From Ypsolopha sequella (Eukaryota; Arthropoda; Insecta; Lepidoptera; Ypsolophidae): 64,000 bases of DNA. Positions 32,210 through 44,885 of this stretch are shown piece after piece. Numbering within the stretch: the stretch's first letter is position 1; every line of letters starts with the position of its first letter. The notes under the pieces are model-generated. The model worked only from the letters and a program-made list of their open reading frames with translations. It did not search any database and was not told where the DNA came from. Position numbers and translations under genes: made by a program. The DNA is taken from NCBI GenBank assembly GCA_934047225.1, contig OW203983.1, positions 2,046,001 to 2,110,000 on the forward strand, given 5' to 3'.

Positions 32210-34455
32210 TTTAGCTCGAGTTTTACAAATCTCGTTTCGACTCTTTCTCCGGAATAGCCCCCCGTATACACGAACGCGTGCGCGTGAGTGGAGATGAAAA
32301 ACCGTGTCCCAGTACTTGCATTTATTTACATTGTCATCCGGATACCAGATATACGTGTATGTTTGCAACAAGCAATTATAGCGTTGTTTTAGTGACCGTG
32401 TATTTTTAAATAGTTTGACCAGATTTAAAGTTGTTATCCTTAATACAGCATTTTAGTAAGGCAAGCCGAGCTTTTGTGTTTGTATGAAGGTACCGCCACG
32501 CCACTGCCCTCGGGGATTCATGTCGCGACGATGATAAGTAAATTGTATCAGTTTCACTAGTGATTATTTAGTTTTTAGCTCAACTCGTAGTAACGTTTAG
32601 TTTAGCTATTGAGTTATATTATACTTTAATGCATTTAGCTTTATTTTTATTTTCGATTTCTCTTCCTAGCACGATGTTCACAAGAAAACAATTTAGTTTT
32701 GAATTATTATTAGAGTGCATTAATTAATACTTGACATAAGAAACGTTCAATATACCTATTATAGAAAAAAATATAGAAATAAACAACAAAAAAAGCCGAA
32801 AATAAAGCTCACGAAAAAAAATCTATTTATTTCCATAAACTTATAGTACATTACTGCAGAGACCAGTAAGTGAGCTCTCCTGGACGAGTCAGTTAAAATT
32901 CAGAGCTTGCAGAGTGGAGACTTTTATATACGAGTCCACGATAGCTAATTACTGATCGAGGCATAGTATGAAGCTTTTCTCAAAAATGAAACGAGATATT
33001 TTGTAGTAGGTATGCGGAGATTTTTAAATTAGATGAACTTATCAAGTAATATTGAAAGTCACGTTGCTCATACTGGGGCAAAATTTCGTTTTGACAGTTT
33101 CAAATGTCAAAAACTATCATTGGCCAAAATGTACTTTTAATACTGTTCATGAAAACCAAAACACGGGGAATCTAACACTATCCGTTCCAGAGATATGGCC
33201 TATTAAAATTTTGCCGCAAAACTGTCAAAAAGTGTCACATTTGAATACGGGACCGTAATCAGCGATCCCAAATGCCCCTTTATACCGAGTTTTGTGTGAA
33301 TCGGACCACTTTTTAGTGCCTGTCAAGTCATCCAATCGCGTTTTCCTTCAATGAGAATCTTAATCAATAACTCAATAAACATTTACCCAAAAATGAAATA
33401 TGTAGATGAAGTTATAGTGGAGAAAATAGATTCGAAAAAACCCAATTTTTTTTTGGTATCGCCTTAAAGAATATAACGACTTGTTCACTGATCAGGACCT
33501 CTACCTTTTCTTGAAGTAGCTTCAAGCCACTGATATGTATTGGAACAATAGTATTATGATACGAGTATCTATGCTTCTAGTGTGCTGTAATGCGTAAACT
33601 GATTCTGATAGACACACACACACACGCATCCTCTCCCACATACACAACACACCATAACACTTACTCACTTACTTACCTCCCCCTTCATAGATCGCACAGA
33701 ATAAATCATTTTTTTTTTTTTCAAATGTCAATTATTATTGTATCTAACATAATGATACGTCTCCAATTGATAATAATAATCTTATACTTACATAACTTTT
33801 TTTACACAATGCAAATACTTTGTTTACTTAAAAATAGATATTAGTTGTTGAAACTTGTTATTGGCTGAAATTATATACAATTACTTTTTAGATTTAAGTT
33901 AAGATCAGCTGTAAGTAATAAAACTACCTATAGTCAAATAAAGCAAAATGATAGATTTCATCGGAGAAGAAACCAAATGATCTCGTAGGTTGAAAATTTC
34001 ATTTTTATAGCATTACGACTATTACGAGGCTTCGGCAAAATACTTAAACCAGATATTGATTACAAAAAAGCACCTCTATTTTATTTACATTAAGGGCACG
34101 GATTATTATAGGTAATAACACACAGATAAAAAACTGATTCTATTTTGAAGTTGTTGTTTTTTCATCAGCAAATACGGAATCAAGAGAAACTGACAGACAA
34201 AATGTTCTGCTGTCAAGCTGGTAGAGTCATTAATAATGGGTTAATAACTAAGTAACAAAAACAATCTTCTTCTTTATGTCGAATTACCGCCTTTATGGGA
34301 CTTAAAAAAGGCTTCAGGTGTAGTGTAGAAGGCAGGCACCTTGACATTGCGTTTGAGGTATTCTTGCGCACGCGTTGGCGGGACTCGTTCATCTCAGAGA
34401 GCTCGGCAGTACTTCTCATATCAATCATATTTGTTGTATTGTCAAGATATAACCG
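32210..34455. other. unassigned region
   Basis: No gene recognised. At about 32500-32545, CCTCGGGGATTCATGTCGCG resembles the SINE tail at 28990-29085 and 58150-58270. A CA-rich microsatellite lies at 33613-33660. The frame at 33052-33258 has no motif. Confidence 0.4.
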
Positions 34456-34456
34456 C

Positions 34457-34497
34457 GCCTTCGTGGTCTAATGGTGGGTCCATTCGGGCAAAAATTG
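34457..34497 (+). repeat. truncated tRNA-like SINE head
   Basis: GCCTTCGTGGTCTAATGGTGG is a tRNA-like 5' end with an A box. The sequence then passes directly into a TCCGTA repeat, so the rest is missing. Confidence 0.4.
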
Positions 34498-34695
34498 GAC
34501 CCACTTATCTCCAAAACTAGTCGACCGAAAAAAAAGAAAAAAATCGTGGTAATATGTGTTAACGTAAATCATTAAATATCACAGGAAAAATAAAGCGGTT
34601 GAGAAATTCGCGAAAAAAAATGACAAAATTAAATTGATCATCCACAATATAGAACCCTAGGTACGCGAGTCTGACTCGCACTTGGCCGGTTTTTC
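34498..34695 (-). repeat. TCCGTA repeat, minus fragment
   Basis: From ACCCACTTATCTCCAAAACT through ATCCACAATATAGAACCCTA to GACTCGCACTTGGCCGG and poly-T: the head half of the repeat in minus orientation. Confidence 0.75.
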
Positions 34696-34699
34696 TTCA

Positions 34700-36120
34700 C
34701 ACGACAGAACTTAAAAGACATGCAAAGCTAAACATACGTTAATGTTTTAATTAAAGACTGGCTTGTAGGAACTTCCCAAAGTTTTACTTCTCATTTTAAT
34801 ATTATTCGCGTGATTCCTTCCACAGTTTTGAATTCAAGCTGGTAGGAGGCATGTACTTTTAATGTCCATTGTATTTGATAATAATGCATAATTAGTTCTT
34901 TATTCATTTTAGTAAATGTTATTTAACAGACACGGTTGCGTGCGGACGGAAGCCACAGCATTGTTTGCAGCTGAAGCGGTAATTAAAATTTAAAATTTAC
35001 ATGGTGTCTATTTATGCCTTTTTGCACCTATGAGACGTAACAATTATGCTAAGGAGGTACTTACGTTACATTATGCATGATATATATTTAGTCGATACAT
35101 AAGGAACCGGTAAGTTATATAGTTTTTTATACAGGCTTCACTATTTTAGTGTTTGGTGGACATAACGTAACGTAACCTGACGTGACAGAGCAATGTTGAA
35201 TAAAAAATATATTTATTTACAAACATAATCGAAACGACATGAATATCCGAAGAATTAGTACATTACGACAATGAGCATAGATTGAACGACAAAGACATAA
35301 TGGTCTCGATTCGGTAAAACACCGCGCTAAAACTTAATCTAACCAAAAAGCGACTAAAATAAGTTAAGACTTTTTTGTGTTCAATTCGGAGTGGCCACCC
35401 CCCTTCACCCCCCCTGACCCCTCCCCCTCCTCCGCCTGCCAAACGATACTAAATTTTAACCCACCTTTATCTTGTTTCAAAAAATAAACCTTCTGCCAAG
35501 TTTCTTAGACGTATCCAAGTATATTTTTCATTTACGAAAATAAAGAAGAGTTAACATTGGCCAAGGAACAACAAGCTCGCTTCGAGAACAGTAATCAAAG
35601 AAAACTTAATCATCCATTGAAACGCCAAGCAGTTCAAAGTCATATTGACAGTGTAGAAAATGAAATGAAGTGAGCACAATTGAGGGCATTGTAAATTTCC
35701 CTCACGATAAAGCTAATGATTACTTACTATTAATGAAAGAGGTACTTACACGAGTAAACTTAAACACACTTCTAACTAAAACCTTTCAAATTTTAGTTCG
35801 TGCAATACAGGTAGCGGCAAGGCTTTTGACATCTGACCTTGACTGCGCTTGTAATTTTTTCCCTAAGACACTTAGTAATTTTGTGCGCGAATGAACACAT
35901 GCACTAGTCCCCCCCCCCCCCCACCACTATCGCCGAGCGGTCAAAAATCGTGTGCCGCGACCTGTACCGTCTGTAAGAAACTTATACTCTGGTATGGGGT
36001 TCCTTTCAACGTTTAACATGGTAGTTATACGGGCAGATCGGGGATTCAACATTTTAATTTATTTACATTATATTTTAAGTATCTACATTAAGGTAGCTGT
36101 CTTAAGACTGGGGTAAAGGT
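34700..36120. other. unassigned region with C-rich runs
   Basis: A CCCC-rich stretch lies at 35397-35430 and a 15-16 nt poly-C at about 35911-35926. From about 35520 to 35671 one plus frame is coding-like (LAKEQQARFENSNQRKL...), ends in TGA and has no recognised family. Confidence 0.35.
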
Positions 36121-36380
36121 AAAAACCGGCCAAGTGCGAGTCGGACTCGCGCACGAAGGGTTCCGTACCATTATCTATAAAAACGGCAAAAAAAACATGT
36201 GTGTTGTATGGGAGCCCCCTTATATATTTATGTTATTCTGTTTTTTTGTATTTCTTGTTATAGCGGCAACAGAAATACACCAACTGTGAAAATTTCATCT
36301 GTGTAACTATCACGGTTCATGAGATACAGCCTGGTGACAGACGGACAGACGGACAGCGGAGTCTTAGTAATAAGGTCCCT
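36121..36380 (+). repeat. TCCGTA repeat, short subfamily
   Basis: Has the canonical head AAAACCGGCCAAGTGCGAGT and AAGGGTTCCGTACCATTATC. The body differs (GTATGGGAGCCCCCTT, AACTATCACGGTTCATGAGA), and it ends CAGACGGACAGCGGAGTC, TAATAAGGTCCCT. This is a distinct ~260-bp subfamily; a head of the same kind is at 48668-48720. Confidence 0.8.
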
Positions 36381-38312
36381 TGGCATGGTTTTTGATCACA
36401 ATTTGAATCACATGTTAGCTTAGAGATAGGAAAATGTTTTGGTGCCCTAAAAGCACTCTACAAACTTCGACCTTACCTTGCTCAAAATATCAGAGAACAC
36501 TTTGTGCTATCTCACTTAGACTACGGAGACTTATTATACGGTCCTTGTCTTCTCAAAAAGACACAACGAGCTATTCAACGAGTTCAGAATGCGGGAGTAC
36601 GCTTCTCCCGTAATATTCCAAACAGAGCTCATATAAGTCCTTACCTAGCCATATCAAAGACATTAAATATGATAAACAGATGTAAACTGAAACTCATGTC
36701 ACTGTTATATATTATTCAGAAAATTAATAAGTTAAATAATACTTAAGGCCCTTACTATTGCCAAATGGGTACTTTCTAAAGCCTACTCCTCGTTTATGGC
36801 CAAACCAAAAATAATGAAAAAATGTATTATGAATAATCAACTCTTAGACAACATATGCAACAGTTTTCTTATTCATACCACCAAAACTTCTACATGAATT
36901 TTTGTTTTTACTGAATGGTGTTTTTTGACCTCAAATTCCCTACTGCTCCTGAGTTGCTTGGCCGATTGAATTCATCTATGCTTTGATAAATAGATAAACT
37001 TTATAGCTATAAACATAACACAAGATTATTCAATCGAGTAATCACGTCCAAGTGAAAAGTATAATTTTCCCCTATTTCGCTCTATCAAGGACGCAGCGAG
37101 CATCGTAACAGCCACTATGCATTGCGCGCTGATATGAACGTTATTTCAATGTCGTTTCCGTTGATATTTGTAGTGACAAATATCGAGCTGCTAATTTGGC
37201 GATGGTAATCGATTATAGATGGCCTTAAGGCGATTACCGTCGCCAAATTAGCAGCTCGATCTTTGTCTGTACGAATATCGACGGAAACGACATTGAAATA
37301 ACGTTCAAATCAGTGCACAATGCGTGGTGGCTGTTACGACGCTCGCTGCGTCCTTGAAAGGGCAAAATAGGAGAAAATAATACTTTTCACATGGGCGTCA
37401 TTGTTCCATCGAATAATTCTATGTTATATTTATAGCTATCAAGTTTATCTATTTATCAAAGCATAAATGAATTAAATCACCTAAGCCGCTTAGGAGCAGT
37501 AGGAAATTCTAGCCAAAAAAACACCATGCAGTTGAAACAATTTTTCATATAGAAGTTTTGGTGGTACGAAAAAGAAAATGTTGCATATGTTGTCCTAGAG
37601 TTGATAATCCATAATACATTTTTTCAATATTTTTGGTTTGGCCATAAAAGAGGAGTAGGCTTTAGAAAGTACCCATTTGGCGATATTAAGGGCCTTAAGT
37701 CGTAAGCTAAAACGACTAATCGATCTAGGTATTCGTTGTACAACAAAGCGCAGCGAGAAGTTGGACATCCCGCGACCGAGGCTTTCCCCTATTGTGCTTC
37801 GAAATATAGGAACGATATTCCCCCTCCGATTAAAATAGACCAATATAAATTCTAAAAGGATGCAAAACAAAAAGACTTTCAAGGCAAAAATAAAATAATA
37901 CCGACTTACCATAAAGTATGTACGTATATCTATAGTGTTAATATAATATATGTAATATAAGTTTATATATTGGTAAACGTATGTAGATACATATATATCC
38001 AAATTTTATATCCCATAACTACTCAAAATTAATATTTTATTCTATTGCAATAATGTTGTATTATTTTCTGTTTTAATATTTTAACTATATGCTAACTTTA
38101 TTGAATATGTTTAGGTTAAAGTAAATAGTAAGTTAATTAAGTATGTTTTTTTCTTTTTATGGTGGAGGCAGAATAACAGCGTTCCTAATGCCTTTGGTAT
38201 AGGAACATATGCTGAGTCATACAACTTTAAGTTTAAGAACATTGATACTACTTTGTCCATAATGGTGTGTTAAATAAATTTATTTTTATTTTTATTTTAT
38301 TTTATTTTAATT
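36381..38312 (+). pseudogene. non-LTR retrotransposon 3' part (RT C-terminal + 3' UTR), interrupted
   Basis: 36381-36742 reads GMVFDHNLNH, then a RIGKCFGALKALYKLRPYL block, VLSHLDYGDLLYGP and RVQNAGVRFSRNI, the C-terminal domain of jockey/CR1-type ORF2. It is cut at a TTAA by the dimer at 36747-37694 and resumes at 37699, where KLDIPRPRLSPIVLRNIG fits the usual last block. The 3' UTR continues to an AATAAATTTATTTTTATTTT tail near 38312. Stops and frame changes show it is dead. Confidence 0.75.
36747..37694. mobile_element. palindromic dimer of a TTAA-target element
   Basis: Two ~470-bp copies of the same element face each other (36747-37224 and 37229-37694) with TTAA at 36743-36746, 37225-37228 and 37695-37698. 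Each copy's ends are GGCGATTACC(G/A)TCGCCAAAT and GGGCCTTA-type. A single copy stands alone at 61529-61996. A TTAA duplication is typical of piggyBac- and Kolobok-type transposition. No transposase is encoded. Confidence 0.8.
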
Positions 38313-38760
38313 CTATCAAATATCTTGGTGTGATATTGAAAACCTAAGTTTGAAGCCTCATATTTATCACCTCTCAGGCAGAATACGCAATCTCATATAA
38401 TCATTTAAAACCATCGGACTTCTTGCAAATCCTACCGTCATTCGCACTATATATTATGTATGCCTTATGCCAGTCAAATCCTACCATCATTCGCACTATA
38501 TATTATGTATGCCTTATGCCAGTCAATTTTATGTTACTGCATTATCTCCTCGGGTGGAGCATCTGAAACAACACTTCATATTCTAGAAGTTGCCCTAAAA
38601 TATTGCAAACCTTTCGTCCCAACCTTTATCCTACTACCGAATTATATAGACACGTTCGAGTTCTAAACGTAAGACAACTATTTATTCTTTACACAATCCT
38701 GTATCAACACCACAAAACACCCTATGTAAGGTAGAAATAAAGAAACGCCGAAAAGAGCGT
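38313..38760 (+). pseudogene. second non-LTR RT C-terminal fragment
   Basis: Plus-strand reading gives IKYLGVIL, HIYHLSGRIRNLI, SFKTIGLLANPTVIRTIYY and, in another frame, YASQFYVT: the post-palm region of a jockey/CR1-type RT. A 49-bp segment (AATCCTACCGTCATTCGCAC...) is directly duplicated at about 38427-38475 and 38476-38524, which adds to its frame breaks. Confidence 0.65.
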
Positions 38761-41560
38761 ATCTATATTCTCCCAAAACTGAGTTTAACAATAGAATAAA
38801 ATATAATTTTTTTTTCTCGCATAAATCGTAGTGAGTTTTAGCTGTGTTATCTATTTCGTTAAAATATATTTTGTATAAATTAATACCAACCATTTACGGC
38901 TCACCTCATTTCAAATGCAAAAAAGTATAATTTCTTTTCTTATGTAAAAATCTTACGATGACACTGAAGATTTCATAAAAACTCAAAATTAGACTTCCAC
39001 CCTAATTCTATAATCCATCTCATCTCATGATTTTACATCTATACGCTATCTTTACACTACTTTTCATACACAAACCTTCACCATTACTCATCCCACACAC
39101 TTTTGCAATACACACACTCCCTAGTAGTAAATAGTAAATATCCCAAGACCACAGTCGTAGGGCTTTTCAGTAACACACCTCACATACAAAAACACACCCT
39201 CATTTTTGCTATATTATTTTTGTTTTGATTTAAGGATATTTGCATATTTCTACCCATTCTTTCTGAAAGGGAAAGGGCGCTAATTTTAAGACAAAAATTT
39301 ATTCAAATTAAAATATTGGATAGGTAATTTGCTTTTTAGAAGCGATAGTAAACAAAATTTGTGTATTGATAGTAAAACATTACACAACAAGACCAAAAAA
39401 GAAACACACAAAAAACACTATTTTCAAAAATAAAAAGTTTTTCTTCAGTCAGGCAGCCGAAACATAAAGGTGGGAAGAAACATATGTACTTGAAAGTTTC
39501 ATATTGATTGGGTATGTAGTATGGTCATTCAAAAACTCTTTAAAAAGGAAGGCCTCCTCTTAAACTTGAGCTGTGAAAACATAACCTGCACTTATAGTAT
39601 ATACGGAGGGTAAGGTTCTTTCCATGCAACCTTGCACTTTATCCATCTGTAGTAATCTATCAGGTAGAACTGGTGCCCCTGTGGCCGGACTCTTTGTTTT
39701 GTATGACTTTTCATTGGGCCGAGTTATTGTATTTTTTCAAATGCCAGCCTATGTCTCAGGAAAAAATCGTCCGAGAATAAAAGTTAGGGTACCGTTTGGA
39801 CAGATGGCAACCTATTTTGAGCGCCGGCCGACTATACAAGTTAAAATAATTAATTAATTACTTTACATATGACATTTGGCTATTATTACTGTAATGTATT
39901 TACAGTAATATGACATTGTTACTGTGAATACATTACAATCCAAAAATATCCTCCTAAAATTGCTGTTACACCAGGGTTTCTCAATAAAATTACTGGGGCG
40001 CGGCGGCGGCGGGGGGGGGGGGGGGTCGGAATGAATGAACGAACACAAAAAATTCCTTAGCTTCAAACCTTGCAAAAATAAATATGGCTAGGGCTTCTTA
40101 GAAAGGACGCGGAACATGTGTTTTTATTTTGTCACACATTCATTTCAAAGGACCAACGATTCACGTCGTGTGGTCATCGAAAAAAAGTTGACTGCGAACA
40201 TGTGGCGTGGGTTGAAAATGGAAGAGATTTTTTTTAGGTTTTTGAATGATTATGTCCATAAATATCAGCTAAAATGATCCATAGTTACCTATAATGTTTT
40301 TTAGGGTTCCGTAGTACCTAAAATAGTACCTAATAATAATTTACATGAAATATTTACAGAAACATAAAATCAACAAAATTAACCAAGATAAAAATACAAT
40401 TTTGGTATAAGGACATCGTCATTGAGGCTTCACTCTCACATAATTTCAAGCATTTCCGCACCATATCCGTCATTCTGTCAGAGAAAAGATCACACTAATA
40501 CCAAGAGTGCGTTGAGTTCCATGGGTAAGGGAGGCTCCACCATTAGGATCTATTTTTGAGATTTGTGCTGATATTTCATTCGGAGTGACTTCTTTAGAAT
40601 GTATGATGTCCCCATCATCACAGTATGGAGGAACAAGTAGATCATCATCATCGTTTTGAGTTTGATTTTCTTTGGTATAACTCTGAACAGAGCATATATA
40701 ACGTTCGTAGCATTCTTGCTGAAGGTAAAGGGGTTGACTAAAAAAGAGTAATGGAACACAAATCAGCGATTTTTTAGAATTATATTCTTTCTGCCCGTTT
40801 GTTTGTTCGCGCGCGCGCATCTACGAAACCACAGAACGGATTTTTTTGTAGTTTTCGCATGTAGATAGAACTTAATTTGGTTTAAAATATAGGTTTTGTT
40901 TCATTAAAATCGGGTGTCGGAGAAACCGACACTCGATTTTCATAGCGATGAGATCTAGATAAATCGATTTTTGCCTCCGAAAACCTACAAATGTTATCGA
41001 AATCCTAAGAACAGTTTTCTAGACCCCAATTACAAATAAACGAATACTTATTGGAAGATTTACGCTGATATACCTAAAACTAAAAAATAAAAAACTAAAA
41101 CAGTTTTGCCCAGTGTGTGATTTGAACGTCGCGGGTTACATTCGATTATGCTAAGGTGAAATTTACCACATGTTTTACTTGAACACTTATTGCGCTGCTC
41201 CATTGGGTCGTAGAGCGTGATGATAAATGACTTAAAACCTTTCCAGAGAAATGCTCTTTCTTACGATGAAAAATGCATCAAAATCCATTGAGTTGTTTGT
41301 AAGTTATAATATAAGTGAACGTACAGACAGACAGATAGATATACAGACGTTGCATTTTATATGTATAGAGAAGAGAAAAAGAAAGAAGGGAGATCAATTT
41401 TCGATAACTTATTATCAAACTTAAATCTGGGATACTTTTTTTTTGCGGAATTCCCAAGGAGCCACTGTCGCAGACAACAGCTGTAATTAATAAATATGAC
41501 AACGAATATGATCAAAATTTATTTTGGCAAGTTGCCAGCCCATAGCGGGCTTCTAGCAAC
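38761..41560. other. unassigned region
   Basis: No gene recognised. A palindrome around TTACTGTAATGTATTTACAGTAA lies at about 39887-39911. A GCGGCGGCGGCGG then poly-G (about 15-16) run lies at 39997-40025. A GGGTTCCGTAGTACC scrap of the TCCGTA repeat lies at 40305. A minus frame at 40470-40820 contains VTPNEISAQISKIDPNGG, faintly like a non-LTR linker. CTACGAAACCACAGAACGGA near 40821 looks like a dispersed repeat. Confidence 0.35.
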
Positions 41561-41566
41561 TTCCTG

Positions 41567-42270
41567 ATTACCTTTGACCTTCGCTACTACCTCATCCTGC
41601 TATACGTAGTCAATCATAAAATCACCTTTGACCTTCGCGACTACCTGATCCTGCTATACGTAGTCAATCATAAAATCACCTTTGACCTTCGCGACTACCT
41701 CATCCTGCTATACGTAGTCAATCATAAAATCACCTTTGACCTTCGCGACTACCTCATCCTGCTATACGTAGTCAATCATAAAATTACCTTAGACCTTTGC
41801 CACTGCCTCATCCTGCTATACGTAGTCAATCATAAAATTACCTTTGACCTTCGTGACTGCCTCATCCTGCTATACGTAGTCAATCAAAAAATTACCTTGG
41901 ACCTTCGCGACTACCTCATCCTGCTATACGTAGTCAATCATAAAATCACCTTTGACCTTCGCGACTACCTCATCCTGCTATACGTAGTCAATCATAAAAT
42001 CACCTTTGACCTTCGCGACTACCTCATCCTGCTATACGTAGTCAATCATAAAATCACCTTTGACCTTCGCGACTACCTCATCCTGCTATACGTAGTCAAT
42101 CATAAAATCACCTTTGACCTTCGCGACTACCTCATCCTGCTATACGTAGTCAATCATAAAATCACCTTTGACCTTCGCGACTACCTCATCCTGCTATACG
42201 TCGTCAATCATAAAATTACCTTTGACCTTCGTGACTGCCTCATCCTGCTATACGTAGTCAATCATAAAAT
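41567..42270. repeat. 54-bp minisatellite, about 13 units
   Basis: Unit GACTACCTCATCCTGCTATA, CGTAGTCAATCATAAAATCA, CCTTTGACCTTCGC, period 54 bp. Because 54 is a multiple of three, a plus frame shows an 18-residue repeat; it starts inside the array and shows no other coding sign. Confidence 0.95.
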
Positions 42271-42384
42271 TTATTGAAAAAGGCGTTACTTTGCTGAAGT
42301 CCATCATAAATTTGTGGATATATTAATAATTTGCAATATTCCGCTAAATACTCCTACCATACTATTGAAAATGCAGACTCAAGC

Positions 42385-42515
42385 ACTTCTGATCCTGCTG
42401 ATGCGAATCGCCCCGTGTTTAGAGGGGACTAAAAGTTTGGCGCGATCTGTACTAGTTAACTTGTAAAGCCTACTTAGCTGTGATAGTTTTCCTTTTAATT
42501 TCGTTATATATACTA
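42385..42515 (-). repeat. dispersed repeat R, minus copy
   Basis: CTGATGCGAATCGCCCCGTG, AGAGGGGACTAAAAGTTTGG, CGCGATCTGTACTAGTTAAC and CTACTTAGCTGTGATAGTTT are the inverse of 48483-48600. The class is unknown. Confidence 0.6.
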
Positions 42516-42804
42516 CTGCCGTGATTTTTTTCACGTCTCCAAATACAACCGTTTCGCTGGCAGGTGGAGGGGACACTTGACTCTAACAAAAATTAACACT
42601 AACTTTTAAACTTAATATTTCGCAATCGGAACCCTAGATCGGGTTTGGATTTATTTTATTTGAGTGTATTTTTTATCTTCAATTTAAGTAAACCCAAACT
42701 TTATTATTCGCCTGCATATTTCCCCATATTATTATTTATGACATAAAACTATTACCTATACACATAATTATTTAACTGTCAAAAAACCTGTCAAATGTCA
42801 AATC

Positions 42805-44145
42805 TGAAGTGACCCCAAGAAGCCTCCGATACCGAAAGTGTCGTTTTGTTTTGTTCTTCAAGAAAGGAAGTAAAATGCTCCTCAAGAACTACCGACCTAT
42901 ATCACTTCCAAGCCATGTTTACAAGCTGTTCTCGGGGGTAATTACGAATCGTCTTGCCCAAAGATTCGATGAATACCAGCCTCCAGAGCAGGCTGGGTTT
43001 CGCAAAGGCTTAAGCACCATAAACCACATACACACAGTGCGGCAAATTATACAGAAGACCGAAGAGTATAATCGTCCACTGTGTCTTGCGTTCGTGGACT
43101 ATGAGAAAGCCTTTGACTCCGTCGAAACTTGAGCTGTTCTGGAATCCCTGCAGCGATGCCATATTGACTGGCAGTACGTCGAGGTAATAAGATGTCTGTA
43201 TGATGCCGCGACGATGATCGTTCAAGTTCAGGACCAACAAACGGGACCAATCCAACTGCAAAGTGGCGTGAGACAGGGGGATGTTATATCCCCGAAACTG
43301 TTCACCGATGCGTTGGAAGATGTCTTTAAGACACTGGACTGGACTGGACGAGGCATTAATATAAATGGCGAGAACATCTGCCACCTACGGTTTGCCGACG
43401 ACATAGTTATAATTGCGGAATCACTGCAGGATCTCAGTGGGATGCTCCACGACCTCAACACTGCCTCTAGACGAGTGGGTCTCGGTATGAATTTGGACAA
43501 GACTAAGGTCACGTTCAACGACCGAATCGTGCCGTGACCAGTTACTGTCGTTGAGGTGACCCTCGAAGTTGTCCAGGAATATTATTGTTAGGAAGGGGTA
43601 ACTTCGAAAAAGAGGCCGCAAGGAGGATACGGCTGGGATTGGCTGCGTTTGGGAAATTACGTCAGGTATTCTCCTCGGCCATTCCTCAGTGTTTAAAGCC
43701 AAAAGTCTTCAACTAGTGCGTGCTGCCAGTCATGACTTACGGTGCCGAAAAGCGGACAGTGACGGTTGGACTAGTTCACCAATTCAAAGTCGCTCAGCGA
43801 GCTATGGAGCGGGCTATGCTCGGAGTTTCTTTGATGGATCATATCAGAAATGAGGTGATTCGTCAAAGAACCAAAGTCATGGACATAGCCTCTAAGATAA
43901 GCAAGCTGAAGTGGCAGTGGGCTGGCCACATCGGCCGAAGAACTGACAACCGATGGGGGAGAAAGGTTCTCGAGTGGAGACCACGAACCAGCAGACGCAG
44001 TGTAGGACGTCGGCCAGCTCGCTGGACTGACGATCTAAAAATGATTGCCGGTAGTGGCTGGATGAGGATGGCCGAGGATAGAAAAATGTGGCGTGCCCTT
44101 GGAGAGGCCTATGTCCAGCAGGGGACCGATATTGGCTGATGGATT
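42805..44145 (+). pseudogene. RTE-type reverse transcriptase, truncated and broken
   Basis: 42809-43537 is one frame apart from a TGA at 43130-43132 where Trp (TGG) is expected. It shows FFKKGSKMLLKNYRPISL, QAGFRKGLSTINHI, CLAFVDYEKAFDSVE (first catalytic Asp), LQSGVRQGDVISPKLF and LRFADDIVIIAE (FADD box). A TGA ends it at 43535. After a deletion and frame change the C terminus follows at 43600-44139: YGAE, the KWQWAGHIGRR block, RRPARWTDDL and a final W-R-LGEAYVQQG. This layout is that of insect RTE elements often mislabelled craniofacial development protein 2. The N-terminal endonuclease is missing. Confidence 0.85.
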
Positions 44146-44885
44146 GGATTTATTTTAAACCATTAAAATAAAACAAAGTTAAAGGAGATTTCACAGAAAA
44201 CAAGATTGTAAGCAAAATCTAGTAAACCGGTAGTATTACATCATTATAATTATGTATTACTAGATATTCTCACAGTTTCTCCTTCCGTTTGGTCGATGTG
44301 TAAAGAATTATTTAAACATCTCTTATATTTTTGGCTGCAAGTATCTACTTAAATTACTAATAAATACACAATATATAGGTATCTCCTTAAACCTGCACAT
44401 GTTTTAATCCATAAAACTACAGTTTATAGGTCAAGGTAATTATCTTTTAGGACTCTGAGAACCTAGAATAGACTAAATAGTGACTAAGTCAGTAATGTCA
44501 AAACATCCTTGACTCGTTCCAAAAGGAGAGATCGTCGAAATGAGAGATCATCTAGGTCTGGATGAAGAACAATGTGCAAAATAAATTAAAACGTTAGTTG
44601 ATGGGACTCATTTTAATTCCAATGGTTGACTTGACTTTGGTCAGTCCCGTTATTAGCCTTGATGACTCCTAGTGCCAGATGTTTTGAACTGAACAAGACA
44701 AAGCGTTCCCAAAGTTGAACTAATTAAAACTAAACGGGACCCTATTATTAAGCCACGCCTAACTGTCTGTCCGTCTGTCACAGGGACAGTCTGCAGCTTC
44801 AGCCGTTATAGGTAGCGAATTAAATTGTCACAGCACAGGATACTTGTTAATATGGATTCTTTCACAGTTAATAATAAACAAAACA
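44146..44885. other. unassigned sequence
   Basis: No gene recognised between the RTE end and the next TCCGTA repeat. Confidence 0.35.

Noticed and set aside
37595..38002. 135-codon minus frame
   Set aside because: Runs across the TTAA element arm and the antisense of the retrotransposon 3' UTR; no domain.
41897..42277. 126-codon frame of 18-residue repeats
   Set aside because: Arises from the 54-bp minisatellite; it starts inside the array and has no unique coding part.
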